Positions 34,361-43,577 of a stretch of 64,000 nt of DNA are shown piece by piece. How positions within the stretch are numbered: the first letter of the stretch is position 1; each line of letters begins with the position of its first letter. The stretch is from Nocardiopsis coralli (GTDB lineage Bacteria > Actinomycetota > Actinomycetes > Streptosporangiales > Streptosporangiaceae), in assembly GCF_014892575.1 (NCBI RefSeq), contig NZ_JADBGI010000007.1:1-64000 (forward strand), in the 5' to 3' direction. A program made the translations under genes and the position numbers. Below the pieces are notes generated by a model. That model was not told the DNA's origin, ran no database searches, and saw only the letters and a program-made list of their open reading frames with translations.

Positions 34361-35749
34361 ATGAGCGACCTCCCCGCGGGGCCGGGCGCCGGTTGTCCCA
34401 CCGAGACCGCGGTACGCGGAACCCTGGTCTGGTTCTCCGACGACCCGTTCCTCACCTCCAGCGAGCACGCACTGGAGTACATCGAGGACGGACTGCTCAT
34501 CGTCCGGGACGGCCGCATCCACGCGATCGGCCCCTACACCGAGCTCGCCGACTCCCTCGCGACCGGGACCACCGTCGTGCACCACCGCGACAAACTCGTG
34601 CTTCCCGGGTTCGTGGACCCGCACGTGCACTACGTGCAGACCCGCATCATCGGCGCCTACGGAAACCAGCTGCTCGATTGGCTGCAGAACCACGTCTACC
34701 CCGAGGAGGTGCGCTTCGCGGACCCCGCCTACGCGCGACGCCACGCGAGCCTGTTCTGCGACCAGATCCTGCGCAACGGCACCACCACCGCCCTCGTCAA
34801 CTGCGCGACCTTCCCCGACTCCGTCGACGCGCTCTTCGAGGAGACCACGCGCCGCGGAATGCGCGTGGCCGCCGGCAAGGTCCTCATGGACCGCAACGCA
34901 CGCCAAGACCTCCTCGACCCCGACCCGCAACAGGCCTACGAGGAGTCCGCCGCCCTCATCCGCCGCTGGCACGGCGTGGGACGCAGCCTCTACGCCATCA
35001 CCCCCAGGTTCGCCGTGGCCTGCACCGACGAGATGCTGCGCCTGGCCGGCAAGCTCTGGGCGGAGAGCCCCGGAACGCTCGTCCAGACCCACCTGGCCGA
35101 GAACACCGACGAGATCGAGGAGGTCCGCCGGCTCTTCCCCGACCGCGAGGACTACGTCGACGTCTACGAACACCACGGGTTGCTCGGACGCGGGGCGGTC
35201 TTCGCGCACGCCGTCCACCTGGACGAACGCCAGTGGCGGCGCCTGGCGGCCACCGGCAGCGGTGTCGCCCACTGCCCCACCTCGAACCTCTTCCTCGGCA
35301 GCGGCCTGTTCTCCGTGCGGGAGGCCAAACGGCACCGGCGCCCCGTCCGCACGGGACTGGGCACCGACGTGGGCGCGGGCACCGGTCTGTCCCTCCCGCA
35401 GACCATGAACGAGGCCTACAAGGTCGGCCAGCTCGGCGGCCACCCGATGGACGGAACCAAGCTGTTCCACCTGGCGACCCTGGGCGGGGCCGAGGCCATG
35501 GGCCTGGACGGCCGGGTCGGATCGCTCGCCCCGGGGCACGAGGCCGACTTCGTGGTGCTGGACCCGACCGCCACCCGGTTGCTCTCCGCCCGCACCGCCG
35601 AGAGCGAGAGCGTGGACGACGTGCTCTTCGCCCTCGCCCTGTTGGGCGACGACCGGGCGGTGGCCGCCACCTACGTCGAAGGACGCCTCGCCCACGAACG
35701 CAGCCCTTGCCCGGACCCCAAACCCGAGCGCGCCCAGCGCGACCGGTGA
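34361..35749 (+). CDS. guaD: Guanine deaminase
   Basis: A 462-residue amidohydrolase that converts guanine to xanthine. Metal and active-site motifs are in order: PGFVDPHVH (HxH, residues ~82-90), QTHLAENTDEIEEV (His plus Glu), FAHAVHLDE (His) and GLGTDVGAGTG (metal-binding Asp), with the guanine-deaminase-type GAYGNQLLDWLQNHVYPEE segment near residue 105. About 60 bases upstream of the xanthine dehydrogenase on the same strand; together they take guanine to urate. ATG 34361 follows GGGGGAAC. Zinc-dependent and cytoplasmic by family knowledge. Confidence 0.94.
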   Translation: MSDLPAGPGAGCPTETAVRGTLVWFSDDPFLTSSEHALEYIEDGLLIVRDGRIHAIGPYTELADSLATGTTVVHHRDKLVLPGFVDPHVHYVQTRIIGAYGNQLLDWLQNHVYPEEVRFADPAYARRHASLFCDQILRNGTTTALVNCATFPDSVDALFEETTRRGMRVAAGKVLMDRNARQDLLDPDPQQAYEESAALIRRWHGVGRSLYAITPRFAVACTDEMLRLAGKLWAESPGTLVQTHLAENTDEIEEVRRLFPDREDYVDVYEHHGLLGRGAVFAHAVHLDERQWRRLAATGSGVAHCPTSNLFLGSGLFSVREAKRHRRPVRTGLGTDVGAGTGLSLPQTMNEAYKVGQLGGHPMDGTKLFHLATLGGAEAMGLDGRVGSLAPGHEADFVVLDPTATRLLSARTAESESVDDVLFALALLGDDRAVAATYVEGRLAHERSPCPDPKPERAQRDR

Positions 35750-35808
35750 CCCGCCGCGCAAGCCGAACCCACCCGGGCCTCTCACCCGGAACGACGAAGG
35801 ACACCTCC

Positions 35809-38800
35809 ATGGCCGACCGTGTGGTCTTCCACCTCAACGGCGAAAAGATCGAACTCGACGCCCCCTCCCCGGGCCTGCTGCTCGTCGACCACCTCCGCTC
35901 CGCAGGGGTCGGGCTCACCGGGACGAAGAAGAGCTGCGCACAGGGCGGTTGCGGGGCCTGCACCGTGGTGCTCTCCCAGCGGGACGCCCGGACCGGGGAA
36001 CCCGAACACCGGGCCGCCAACTCCTGCCTGCGCCCGGTCTGCTCCCTCGACGGCATGGCCGTCACCACCATCGAAGGCACGGGGAGCGTGCGCCGGCCGG
36101 TCCCCGAGAGCCTCAGCCACCAGACCTTGAACTCCCGGTCGGGCGCACCGCCGGACTACACCCTTCCGGCCGTGGCCGAAGCGGCGGAGGCGGCCGCGCG
36201 GATCGCGCAGGACCAGGACCCCGAGGGCGGGGCCGGAGAGGAGGGCGAGGACGCGACCGACGATGGTTGCGGCGCCGGATGCACCATGAACCCCGTGGCC
36301 CACCGGCTGGCCGCCAACAACGGAACCCAGTGCGGGTTCTGCACCCCGGGCTTCGTCATGAACATGACCGAGTACCTGGTCAACCACCCCAGGGCGACCA
36401 AGGCCGACATCGAGCACGCCCTCGACGGCAACCTGTGCCGCTGCACGGGGTACCGGTCGATCCTCACCGGGATGAAGACCTTCGCCGAGGACTGGTCGGA
36501 CGCGGACGAAGCCAAACGCATGCGATGCATCCCGGAGCCGGTCGGCAACCCTCCGGCGCCCGGGGTCGGCCCCTACCTGGCCTTGCCCGAAGGGGTCCGG
36601 AGGGAGCCGCGACCGCTCACCGTCGAGTCCGGGGGCCGGAGGTGGCACACGGTCACCGGCCTGGCGGGCCTCAAGGCCGTCATGGACATCACCAAGCCCT
36701 CGGAGCGCCGCCTGGTCTGCGCCAACACCTCCTACGGCGTCTACCCCCAGGAGGTCGCTGACGCGCTCGACCTCGTCGACATCCGCAGGATCCCGGAGCT
36801 CCACGGTGTCTCGGTCTCCGGCGGGGATTTGCAGGTCGGGGCCGCCACCACCTACACCGACCTCATCACCGCGCTGGACTCGGCCCTCGACCGCCGGGGC
36901 AACGGCGGCACCGCCGTGCTCGAGACCCTGCGTCACATGGCACGTCGCACGGCCGGCACGGTGCTGCGCAACACCGCCACCGTGGGCGGCAACACCATGA
37001 TGGTGCTCCGGCACATCCTCACCGGCGCGGTCTTCCCCTCCGACCTGTTCACGGCCCTGGTCGCGCTCGGTGCCCGGATCACCTACTGGAGGGCCTCGAC
37101 ACAGCAGCGCACGACGGTGGATGCCGGTGATCTGGTCGCCCTCGTGGGGGAGGGGACCACCGACCTGGACGACCTGGTCCTGCTGCACTACACCGTGCCC
37201 CTGGGCACGCCGGACACCGAGGCGGTCGCCCACAAGACGGCATTGCGCGAGGTCAACGCGCACGCGCTCGTCAACGCCGCGGTCCGGCTGGAGGTCGACC
37301 CCGAACAGAGCACGCCGGGGGAGAACGGGTCGCTGTGGATCACCAGCTGCGACGTCGTCCTCGGCGGGGTGGACACCGGACCGTGGAGGGCGGAAGGCGT
37401 CGTGGTCGGCCTCACCGGGTCGGCCCTGACCGTCAACGGCATCGATCCCCTGGTCACGGATCTGCGTGTGGAGGTCGAGGCCGTCCTCGCGATGTCGGCC
37501 GAACGCCGCCGTGCAGCCCCTGACGAAGGCATCACCGACGACTACCTCGCCGACCTGGCCACCGGGTTCCTGCGCAAGTCGCTCATCACGGCGCTCCACA
37601 ACCGGGGCGTGGAGGTGCCCCCGCGCGAGCGTTCGGCGGGGGAGACCACATGGGGCAACCGCCCGGTCAGCGACGGGGTACAGAAGTGGACGTCGCAGAG
37701 TTGGCGCCAGCCCGTCGCCGAGCCCCACGTCAAGCGTCTGTCGATGTACCAGGCCTCGGGGCAGCTGCACTACACCCAGGACGTTCCGGTCGACCCCACC
37801 ACCGCGCACGCGGCGCTCGCGGTCAGCCGCCGGGCCCTGGCCTCGTTCGCCTTCACCGACCCCGACACCGCCGGTGCGACCGGCCCCGACGCCCTGCGCA
37901 AGCACCTGGCCGAGGCGTTCCCGGACTCGTTCCTCGGGCTGGTGGCCCACGACGACGTGCCCGCCACCGGCATCAACGCCCACGGCATGGGATCGGACCA
38001 ACCGCTGTTCGCGGTCGACCGGGTCGGCTACGTCGGCCAGTGCCTGGCTCTGGTGGCCGCGCGGACCGAGCACGACGCCCGGAAGATCGCCGACCACGTC
38101 TCCGAGCACTGCGTGAGTTACGGGGTGGTCGACTGGCCCGAGGGCTGGAAAAAGCCGATCCTGACCCTGGGCGAGGCGATCGACCGGCGCAGTGTGTTCC
38201 CCGACTGCCCCCGCAGCGCGTCCTTCGTCTCCCACATCTGGAAGGTCACCCGCCCCGGGAGCCGCTTCGACTGGACCGAGGACAAGAGGCCCGGGGACCG
38301 CGCACCCGCCGTGCGCGCGGCCGAGGTCGACGGGCGCCCCTGCACGGTCGTGGAACACGCACAGAGCGCCGGCGGGCAGGCCCATTTCTACATGGAGACA
38401 CACACCTGCCTGGTCGAACCCCTCGACGGTGACCGCTGGCTGGTCCGCCCGGCCAGCCAGAGCCCCATGGAGATGCACCAGACGGTCGCCATGGCCCTGG
38501 GCGTCGAACACCACCGGGTCCAGGTGGAGGTCAACCAGCTCGGCGGGGGATACGGGGGCAAGACGGAGGCCGCCCGGTTCGTCACCGGTCCCACCGCCGT
38601 GGCCGCCCACGCCCTGCGCCGCCCCGTGCGCCTGGCCCTGGAACGCGAACAGGACAGCCGACTCATCGGCAAGAGGCACCCCTACTACGGCCAGTACCAG
38701 ATCGCCCTGGACACCGGCGAGAAGAACCCGGCCGACAAGGGCGTCATGCGCGGGGTGCGCACGCAGATGTGGGGCGACGGGGGAGCGTTCTACGACTGCT

Positions 38801-40302
38801 CCTTCATCGTCTCCAACTGCATCCAGTTGCGTGCCGACAACGCCTACCGCGTCGCCAACTTCGAGAACACCATCGACGTCTGCCGTACCAACACCGCGCC
38901 CAACACGGCCTTCCGCGCGTTCGGCGACATCCAGGGCAAGCTCATCACCGAGAACGCCGTCGACGACGCTGCCCACGCCATCGGGATGGCCCCCGAGGAC
39001 GTGCGGGAGAAGAACCTGTACGAGCGGGGCGACGTCACCCCCTACGGGCAGGCGCTCACCTACTGCTACATCAGGGAGGTCTGGGAGCACCTCAAGCAGG
39101 TCTGCGGCCACGAGGCGATGCGCGCCAGGGTCGCGAAGTTCAACGCCGAGAACCGGTGGCGCAAGCGCGGGATGGCGATGATCCCCGTCAAGTACGGCTC
39201 CGGGTACAACCTCGCGATGCTCGAGCAGGCCGCCGCGCACGTCGTGGTGCACGCCGGCGACGGCAGCGTCGTCGTCCACCAGGGCGGCGTGGAGATGGGG
39301 CAGGGCGTGGTGACCAAGGTCGAGCAGATCGCCTCCCACGTCCTGGGTGTGCCGATGAGCCTGCTGCGGGTGACCGGGCCGCGCACCGACGTCATCCCCA
39401 ACCCCACCAGCACCGGCGCCTCCACCGGAACCGCGTACAACGGCGAAGCGGTCAAGCAGGTGTGCGAGAAGCTGCGGCAGCGCCTGACCGACTTCGCGAC
39501 GGGACTCCGCCGCGAGAAGGGGGACGCCTGGTGCAAGCAGCAGGGCATCGACCACTGGAACCACCCCGAGCAGGGCTGGGCCGCGAGCACCCGTACCGGG
39601 AAGCTCGTCTGGCAGAACCTCGTGCAGCTCGCCTACTCCCACAGGGTCGACCTGGTCGCCGCCTTCACCGCGCCCATGACGGGGGGTGAGGACCCCCTTC
39701 CCGCGTTGACCTACAAGCCCCGGGAACAGCAGCCCTCCGTCCCGGGTATCGAGGTCGACCCGGACGCCGTCGCGGGAGGCGGCGTCGATTCCTTCACCGG
39801 CTTCACCTACTCCGCCGCCTGCTCCGAGGTGGAGGTCGACGTCCTGACCGGCGAGGTCACCGTGGTGGGGGCCGACATCGTCTACGACATGGGTCGGAGC
39901 ATCAACCCGGCCGTGGACGTCGGGCAGGTCGAGGGCGCCTTCGTCCAGGGCATCGGGTACCTGCTCACCGAACACCTGGCGTACGAGACCGAGGGGGAGG
40001 AGAAGGGGCGGCTCAACAGCACCAACACGTGGACGTACAAGCCGCCGGCGGTCTCCACCGTCCCGCAGCGGATGGACGTGCACCTGTTCCCGCGCGACAA
40101 GGCCGGCGCCGTGCCGGAGAACCCCAACGACCTCATGTCGTCCAAGGAGGTGGGGGAGCCGCCCCTGGTCCTGGCCTCGACGGTGTTCTTCGCGGTGAAG
40201 GAGGCCGTGCGGGCGGCCCGCGAGGAGAACGGCCTCCACGGGCTGTTCCGCCTCGATGCTCCGGCCACGGTGCAGGAGGTCCGCAGGGCCTGCCGCGAGT
40301 GA
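35809..40302 (+). CDS. Single-chain xanthine dehydrogenase (Fe-S, FAD and molybdopterin domains in one protein)
   Basis: A 1497-residue protein with the domain order of eukaryotic xanthine oxidoreductase. Residues 43-51 hold the plant-type [2Fe-2S] site CAQGGCGAC; after a ~45-residue Glu/Asp/Gly-rich insertion a second [2Fe-2S] domain has QCGFCTPGFVMN and NLCRCTGYRS. The FAD domain (~260-600) has LRNTATVGGNTMM. The molybdopterin domain (~640-1497) has LGGGYGGKTEAAR, TAFRAFGDIQGK, EMGQGVVTKV and the catalytic Glu in KEVGEPPLVLAST. It oxidises hypoxanthine and xanthine to urate. Eukaryotic enzymes are ~1330 residues, so this is about 160 longer. ATG 35809 is chosen from the Fe-S domain start. 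Most bacteria encode separate subunits. Confidence 0.93.
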   Translation: MADRVVFHLNGEKIELDAPSPGLLLVDHLRSAGVGLTGTKKSCAQGGCGACTVVLSQRDARTGEPEHRAANSCLRPVCSLDGMAVTTIEGTGSVRRPVPESLSHQTLNSRSGAPPDYTLPAVAEAAEAAARIAQDQDPEGGAGEEGEDATDDGCGAGCTMNPVAHRLAANNGTQCGFCTPGFVMNMTEYLVNHPRATKADIEHALDGNLCRCTGYRSILTGMKTFAEDWSDADEAKRMRCIPEPVGNPPAPGVGPYLALPEGVRREPRPLTVESGGRRWHTVTGLAGLKAVMDITKPSERRLVCANTSYGVYPQEVADALDLVDIRRIPELHGVSVSGGDLQVGAATTYTDLITALDSALDRRGNGGTAVLETLRHMARRTAGTVLRNTATVGGNTMMVLRHILTGAVFPSDLFTALVALGARITYWRASTQQRTTVDAGDLVALVGEGTTDLDDLVLLHYTVPLGTPDTEAVAHKTALREVNAHALVNAAVRLEVDPEQSTPGENGSLWITSCDVVLGGVDTGPWRAEGVVVGLTGSALTVNGIDPLVTDLRVEVEAVLAMSAERRRAAPDEGITDDYLADLATGFLRKSLITALHNRGVEVPPRERSAGETTWGNRPVSDGVQKWTSQSWRQPVAEPHVKRLSMYQASGQLHYTQDVPVDPTTAHAALAVSRRALASFAFTDPDTAGATGPDALRKHLAEAFPDSFLGLVAHDDVPATGINAHGMGSDQPLFAVDRVGYVGQCLALVAARTEHDARKIADHVSEHCVSYGVVDWPEGWKKPILTLGEAIDRRSVFPDCPRSASFVSHIWKVTRPGSRFDWTEDKRPGDRAPAVRAAEVDGRPCTVVEHAQSAGGQAHFYMETHTCLVEPLDGDRWLVRPASQSPMEMHQTVAMALGVEHHRVQVEVNQLGGGYGGKTEAARFVTGPTAVAAHALRRPVRLALEREQDSRLIGKRHPYYGQYQIALDTGEKNPADKGVMRGVRTQMWGDGGAFYDCSFIVSNCIQLRADNAYRVANFENTIDVCRTNTAPNTAFRAFGDIQGKLITENAVDDAAHAIGMAPEDVREKNLYERGDVTPYGQALTYCYIREVWEHLKQVCGHEAMRARVAKFNAENRWRKRGMAMIPVKYGSGYNLAMLEQAAAHVVVHAGDGSVVVHQGGVEMGQGVVTKVEQIASHVLGVPMSLLRVTGPRTDVIPNPTSTGASTGTAYNGEAVKQVCEKLRQRLTDFATGLRREKGDAWCKQQGIDHWNHPEQGWAASTRTGKLVWQNLVQLAYSHRVDLVAAFTAPMTGGEDPLPALTYKPREQQPSVPGIEVDPDAVAGGGVDSFTGFTYSAACSEVEVDVLTGEVTVVGADIVYDMGRSINPAVDVGQVEGAFVQGIGYLLTEHLAYETEGEEKGRLNSTNTWTYKPPAVSTVPQRMDVHLFPRDKAGAVPENPNDLMSSKEVGEPPLVLASTVFFAVKEAVRAAREENGLHGLFRLDAPATVQEVRRACRE

Positions 40303-40538
40303 GGTCCGCGGTGGGAGCCGGGAGGGGCGGCGCACGCGGGGCTCTGTACAGTGCCCGGTATGCGTCGCCCGTTCGCGCGTGAGGGGACCTGTGCCTTGCG
40401 AACGGAGGGTCGGAAGCCGAAAGAGTGTCCGGGACCGCCTGGACTGGGGGAGCCCCCGAACCGTACGCGCGGCCGGTGCGTCACACGGGGATGACCCACC
40501 CCTCCCGCTCAGGCCCCTGCGCCGGAATCGGAACCGCA

Positions 40539-42860
40539 GTGCACACCCCGCGCCCCCTGCGCCGCACCTTCGCCTCCGCCGTCTGCCTCGCCCTGCTCTG
40601 CGCGTGTGCCCCGCCCGCCGCCGGGCAGGAAGCACCGGGTTCCGGGGACAGTTCCGACCCTTTCGCCGACGAGCGCGCGGGCACCGTGCACACCGTCGCC
40701 GGGGCGGTGCACGAGACCGAGCGCGGGGAGGAGATCCCGCAGGCACCGCCCCCCATGGAGCTGGAGGGGCCCGAGTTCCTGGTCTCCGACAGCGCCGGGA
40801 CCGTCTACGTCTCCGACCCCGAACGCAACCGGGTGGTCGCCGTCGACCCCGACGGCAGCACCCGTGTGGCGGCGGGTGGGAGCGCGGATGGAGAGAGCTC
40901 CGGCGACGGCGGCCCCGCGGAGGAGGCCGGGCTGAGCCGCCCGCAGGGTCTGGCCGTGGATTCCGAGGACCGCCTGTACATCGCGGACACGGGTAACACA
41001 CGGATCCGGCGGGTGGAGACCGACGGCACCATCACCACCTACGCGGGCACGGACTCCGACGACAGGCCGATCAACGCCGTCGACCTGGCCATGGGGTCGG
41101 ACGGCACCCTGTACTACGTCGATGAGCACGGCTACGAGCTCGGCGCCGTCGACCCGGACGGTGGGGTCACCACGATCGTCGGCGAGGGTCGCCTGGAGGG
41201 CGCCGAGGCCGACGGGCAACCGGCCTCCGAGGCGGAGCTGAAAGCGGCCGTCGGTGTCGCGGTCGACGGCGAGGGCAACGTCTACGTCTCCGATATTCGG
41301 AGCGACAGCGTGCGCCGCATCGACACCGACGGCACCCTGCACACGTTCGCCGGGGAGCCCGAGGAGCCGGTCGGCGCGGACGAGTTCCCCGACGCGGACG
41401 GGTTGTCCGACGCGGACGAGCGCGGCGGGTTCTCCGGTGACGGCGGACCCGCAGAGGACGCAGAGCTGCACAACCCCCAGGGGATGGCTGTGGACGACGA
41501 CGGCGTCCTCCACATCGCGGATTCCCTCAACCACCGCGTGCGCACGGTCGACGCGGACGGCACCATCGAGACGGTCGCGGGCACCGGCGAGCCCGGGGAG
41601 CTGGGGGACGGAGGGCCGGCGCTCGAGGCGCGCCTCACCATCCCCTACGCCGTCGAAACGGGACCCGACGGCGAACTCCTCGTCAGCGACGCCGACGGAC
41701 TCCACAGCATCGACACGGACGGCACGGTCAGCACCCTCGCCTCCATCGCCGACATCGCAGGGGTCGAGCACTGGGAACTGGAAGGAGATGCCTCCGAGAC
41801 CGAACTGGAACTGCCCTACGACCTGGCCCCGACCTCGGACGGGACCGTCTACGTGCAGGAAGCCGGCGGGTGGCCGGTGCGCGCCGTGGATGTGCGCAGC
41901 GGCGCATTGACCACCCTGCACGCGAGCTCGAACGACAGGGGCCTGGGCGGTCCGCAGCAACCGCAGGAGGTCGAGGCGGCGCCCGACGGCACCCTGTACG
42001 TGCTCGGGGCGAACGGCCCCCACCGCGCCCCGTCAGGAGAGGCCGCCGAACCGATGCTCAGCGAGGAGGACGTCGGCGGTGAACGGGAGGAGGGTATCGC
42101 CGACCTGCAGGTGAGGACCTTTGCCGCCGGCCCCGACGGGGAACTCTTGCTGTCCGACATGACCGGTCTCGCGCGCCTGGAGGCGGACGGTTCACTCACG
42201 TCCGTGGGCGACGCCGGCCCGGTCTCCGCGGCCGAGGAGATGGCTGTGGCGCCCGACGGGACCGTGTACTACACCGAGACGATGGACGACCGCATCAGCG
42301 CCGTCGAACCGGACGGGACCGAGGTCCACGTGGCCGGCCTCGACGCCGACGGCTACACGGACAAGGAGCTCGAGGACGGGCGCCCCGCGACCGAGACCGT
42401 CGTCCAGCAGCCGACCAGCATCGCCGTCGACCCCGACGGGCGTGTGTACGTCTCGAGCGCACACGGGATCCGGGTCGTGGAGGAGGACGGCACCATGCGG
42501 ACCGTCCTGAACAGCGCACAGGGTGAGGACGAGACGAGCTACTACATCTTCACGACCATCGAGACGGACCCGCACGGGAACCTGTACTTCACCGACCTGT
42601 CCACGAACCAGATCAAGGTCGTGGTGCGCCCGGGGGAGGTCGTGCACGTCCCGTGGGCGGCCGTCGCCGGGTGGGGCGCGCTCGGTGCGCTGGCGCTGTT
42701 CGTCGCGGCCGGTGCTTTCCTGCTGCGGGACGAGCTCGGAACCCTGGTGCGCAACCCCCGGCGCTGGCCCGTCGCCGCCGTCACGGTGGTGGTGCTGCTC
42801 GTGGCGGGTGTGCTGGACGCATTCGGGCGCCTGAACCGTGCGAAACCGGCCACGGGCTAG
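40539..42860 (+). CDS. Secreted NHL-repeat (beta-propeller) protein with C-terminal membrane anchor
   Basis: A 773-residue surface protein. GTG 40539 gives a signal peptide with lipobox-like LALLCAC (residues ~18-24); ATG 40491 would add 16 residues. The body is built of many NHL/YWTD-like blades of the form GTVYVSDPERNRVVAVDPDG, with repeating D-x-D-G turns and LSRPQGLAVDSEDRLYIADTGN-type segments, enough for two propellers. At the C-terminus two helices (VAGWGALGALALFVAAGAFLL and VAAVTVVVLLVAGVLDAF) with a basic loop anchor it. It is very acidic. Its stop overlaps the convergent reductase stop by 3 bases. Probably binds an extracellular partner; no function is assigned. Confidence 0.8.
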   Translation: MHTPRPLRRTFASAVCLALLCACAPPAAGQEAPGSGDSSDPFADERAGTVHTVAGAVHETERGEEIPQAPPPMELEGPEFLVSDSAGTVYVSDPERNRVVAVDPDGSTRVAAGGSADGESSGDGGPAEEAGLSRPQGLAVDSEDRLYIADTGNTRIRRVETDGTITTYAGTDSDDRPINAVDLAMGSDGTLYYVDEHGYELGAVDPDGGVTTIVGEGRLEGAEADGQPASEAELKAAVGVAVDGEGNVYVSDIRSDSVRRIDTDGTLHTFAGEPEEPVGADEFPDADGLSDADERGGFSGDGGPAEDAELHNPQGMAVDDDGVLHIADSLNHRVRTVDADGTIETVAGTGEPGELGDGGPALEARLTIPYAVETGPDGELLVSDADGLHSIDTDGTVSTLASIADIAGVEHWELEGDASETELELPYDLAPTSDGTVYVQEAGGWPVRAVDVRSGALTTLHASSNDRGLGGPQQPQEVEAAPDGTLYVLGANGPHRAPSGEAAEPMLSEEDVGGEREEGIADLQVRTFAAGPDGELLLSDMTGLARLEADGSLTSVGDAGPVSAAEEMAVAPDGTVYYTETMDDRISAVEPDGTEVHVAGLDADGYTDKELEDGRPATETVVQQPTSIAVDPDGRVYVSSAHGIRVVEEDGTMRTVLNSAQGEDETSYYIFTTIETDPHGNLYFTDLSTNQIKVVVRPGEVVHVPWAAVAGWGALGALALFVAAGAFLLRDELGTLVRNPRRWPVAAVTVVVLLVAGVLDAFGRLNRAKPATG

Positions 42861-43414
42861 ACCAGGTACCGCAGGTACACCACGCCGGAGTCGAAGGTGC
42901 GGGTCTCGGCCAGGCGCAGGCCGACCGGCGCGGCCGAATCCGGAAAGAACGGCTTCCGTCCGCCCAGGATGATGGGGAACACGAACAGCCGGTACTCGTC
43001 GATCAGGCCCTCCCCGATGAGGAAGGACGCCAGGTCGGCGCCGCCCACCTCGATCTCCCCGTCCACCTGCTCCTTGATGCGGGCGGCCTCGGCAGCCGCG
43101 TCCTCGCTGATGAGCCGGTCGGCCCACTCGGCGCGTTCGAGCGTCGTGGAGAAGACGTACTTGGGTGTGGCCCTCCAGGCCTCCGCGAAGTCTGAGTCGA
43201 CCTGCGGTGTGTCGGGGGACTCCTTCACGTCGGGCCAGGATCCGGCCATGGCCTCGTACAGCCGCCGCCCGTACATGGAGGCGGCGACCGCACGGGACTG
43301 CTCGTTGACGAAGCCGTGGAGCTGGTCGTCGGGGACCAGGTGGTCGAGCGAACCGTCCCTTCCCTCGATGTAACCGTCGAGTGAGACGAACATGGAGTAG
43401 ACCAGCGTGCCCAT
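42857..43414 (-). CDS. Dihydrofolate reductase / RibD C-terminal-like reductase
   Basis: A 185-residue protein of the RibD_C/DHFR fold family: LVYSMFVSLDGYIEGRDGSL at the N-terminus, GRRLYEAMAGSWPD in the middle, KYVFSTTLERAEW, VGGADLASFLIGEGLIDEYRLFVFPIILGGRKPFF toward the end (the GGADL motif binds NADPH). These small stand-alone reductases are common in actinobacteria and mostly uncharacterised. ATG 43414 follows GGAGG. Convergent with the NHL protein gene. The substrate is unlikely to be dihydrofolate. Confidence 0.88.
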   Translation of the reverse strand: MGTLVYSMFVSLDGYIEGRDGSLDHLVPDDQLHGFVNEQSRAVAASMYGRRLYEAMAGSWPDVKESPDTPQVDSDFAEAWRATPKYVFSTTLERAEWADRLISEDAAAEAARIKEQVDGEIEVGGADLASFLIGEGLIDEYRLFVFPIILGGRKPFFPDSAAPVGLRLAETRTFDSGVVYLRYLV

Positions 43415-43577
43415 CGGGACCTCCGGCTGTGTGGCGGATGTGGTGCTCCATGCCCGGTCGTGGGGGAGAGGAACCCTGGAGGGGGTGGTCCGACACGAGC
43501 TCGTGACGCGGACCGGTCGCCCGCATGCGCCGAGCCGGAACTCGTGCCATCCACGAGGGCTTCGCCCATCAACAGCG

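Noticed and set aside
35782..41001. 1739-codon open frame antisense to the xanthine dehydrogenase gene
   Set aside because: It lies opposite a clear Fe-S/FAD/molybdopterin protein and has only Gly/Ala/Val/Asp/His-rich shadow composition; long antisense frames are expected at this GC content.
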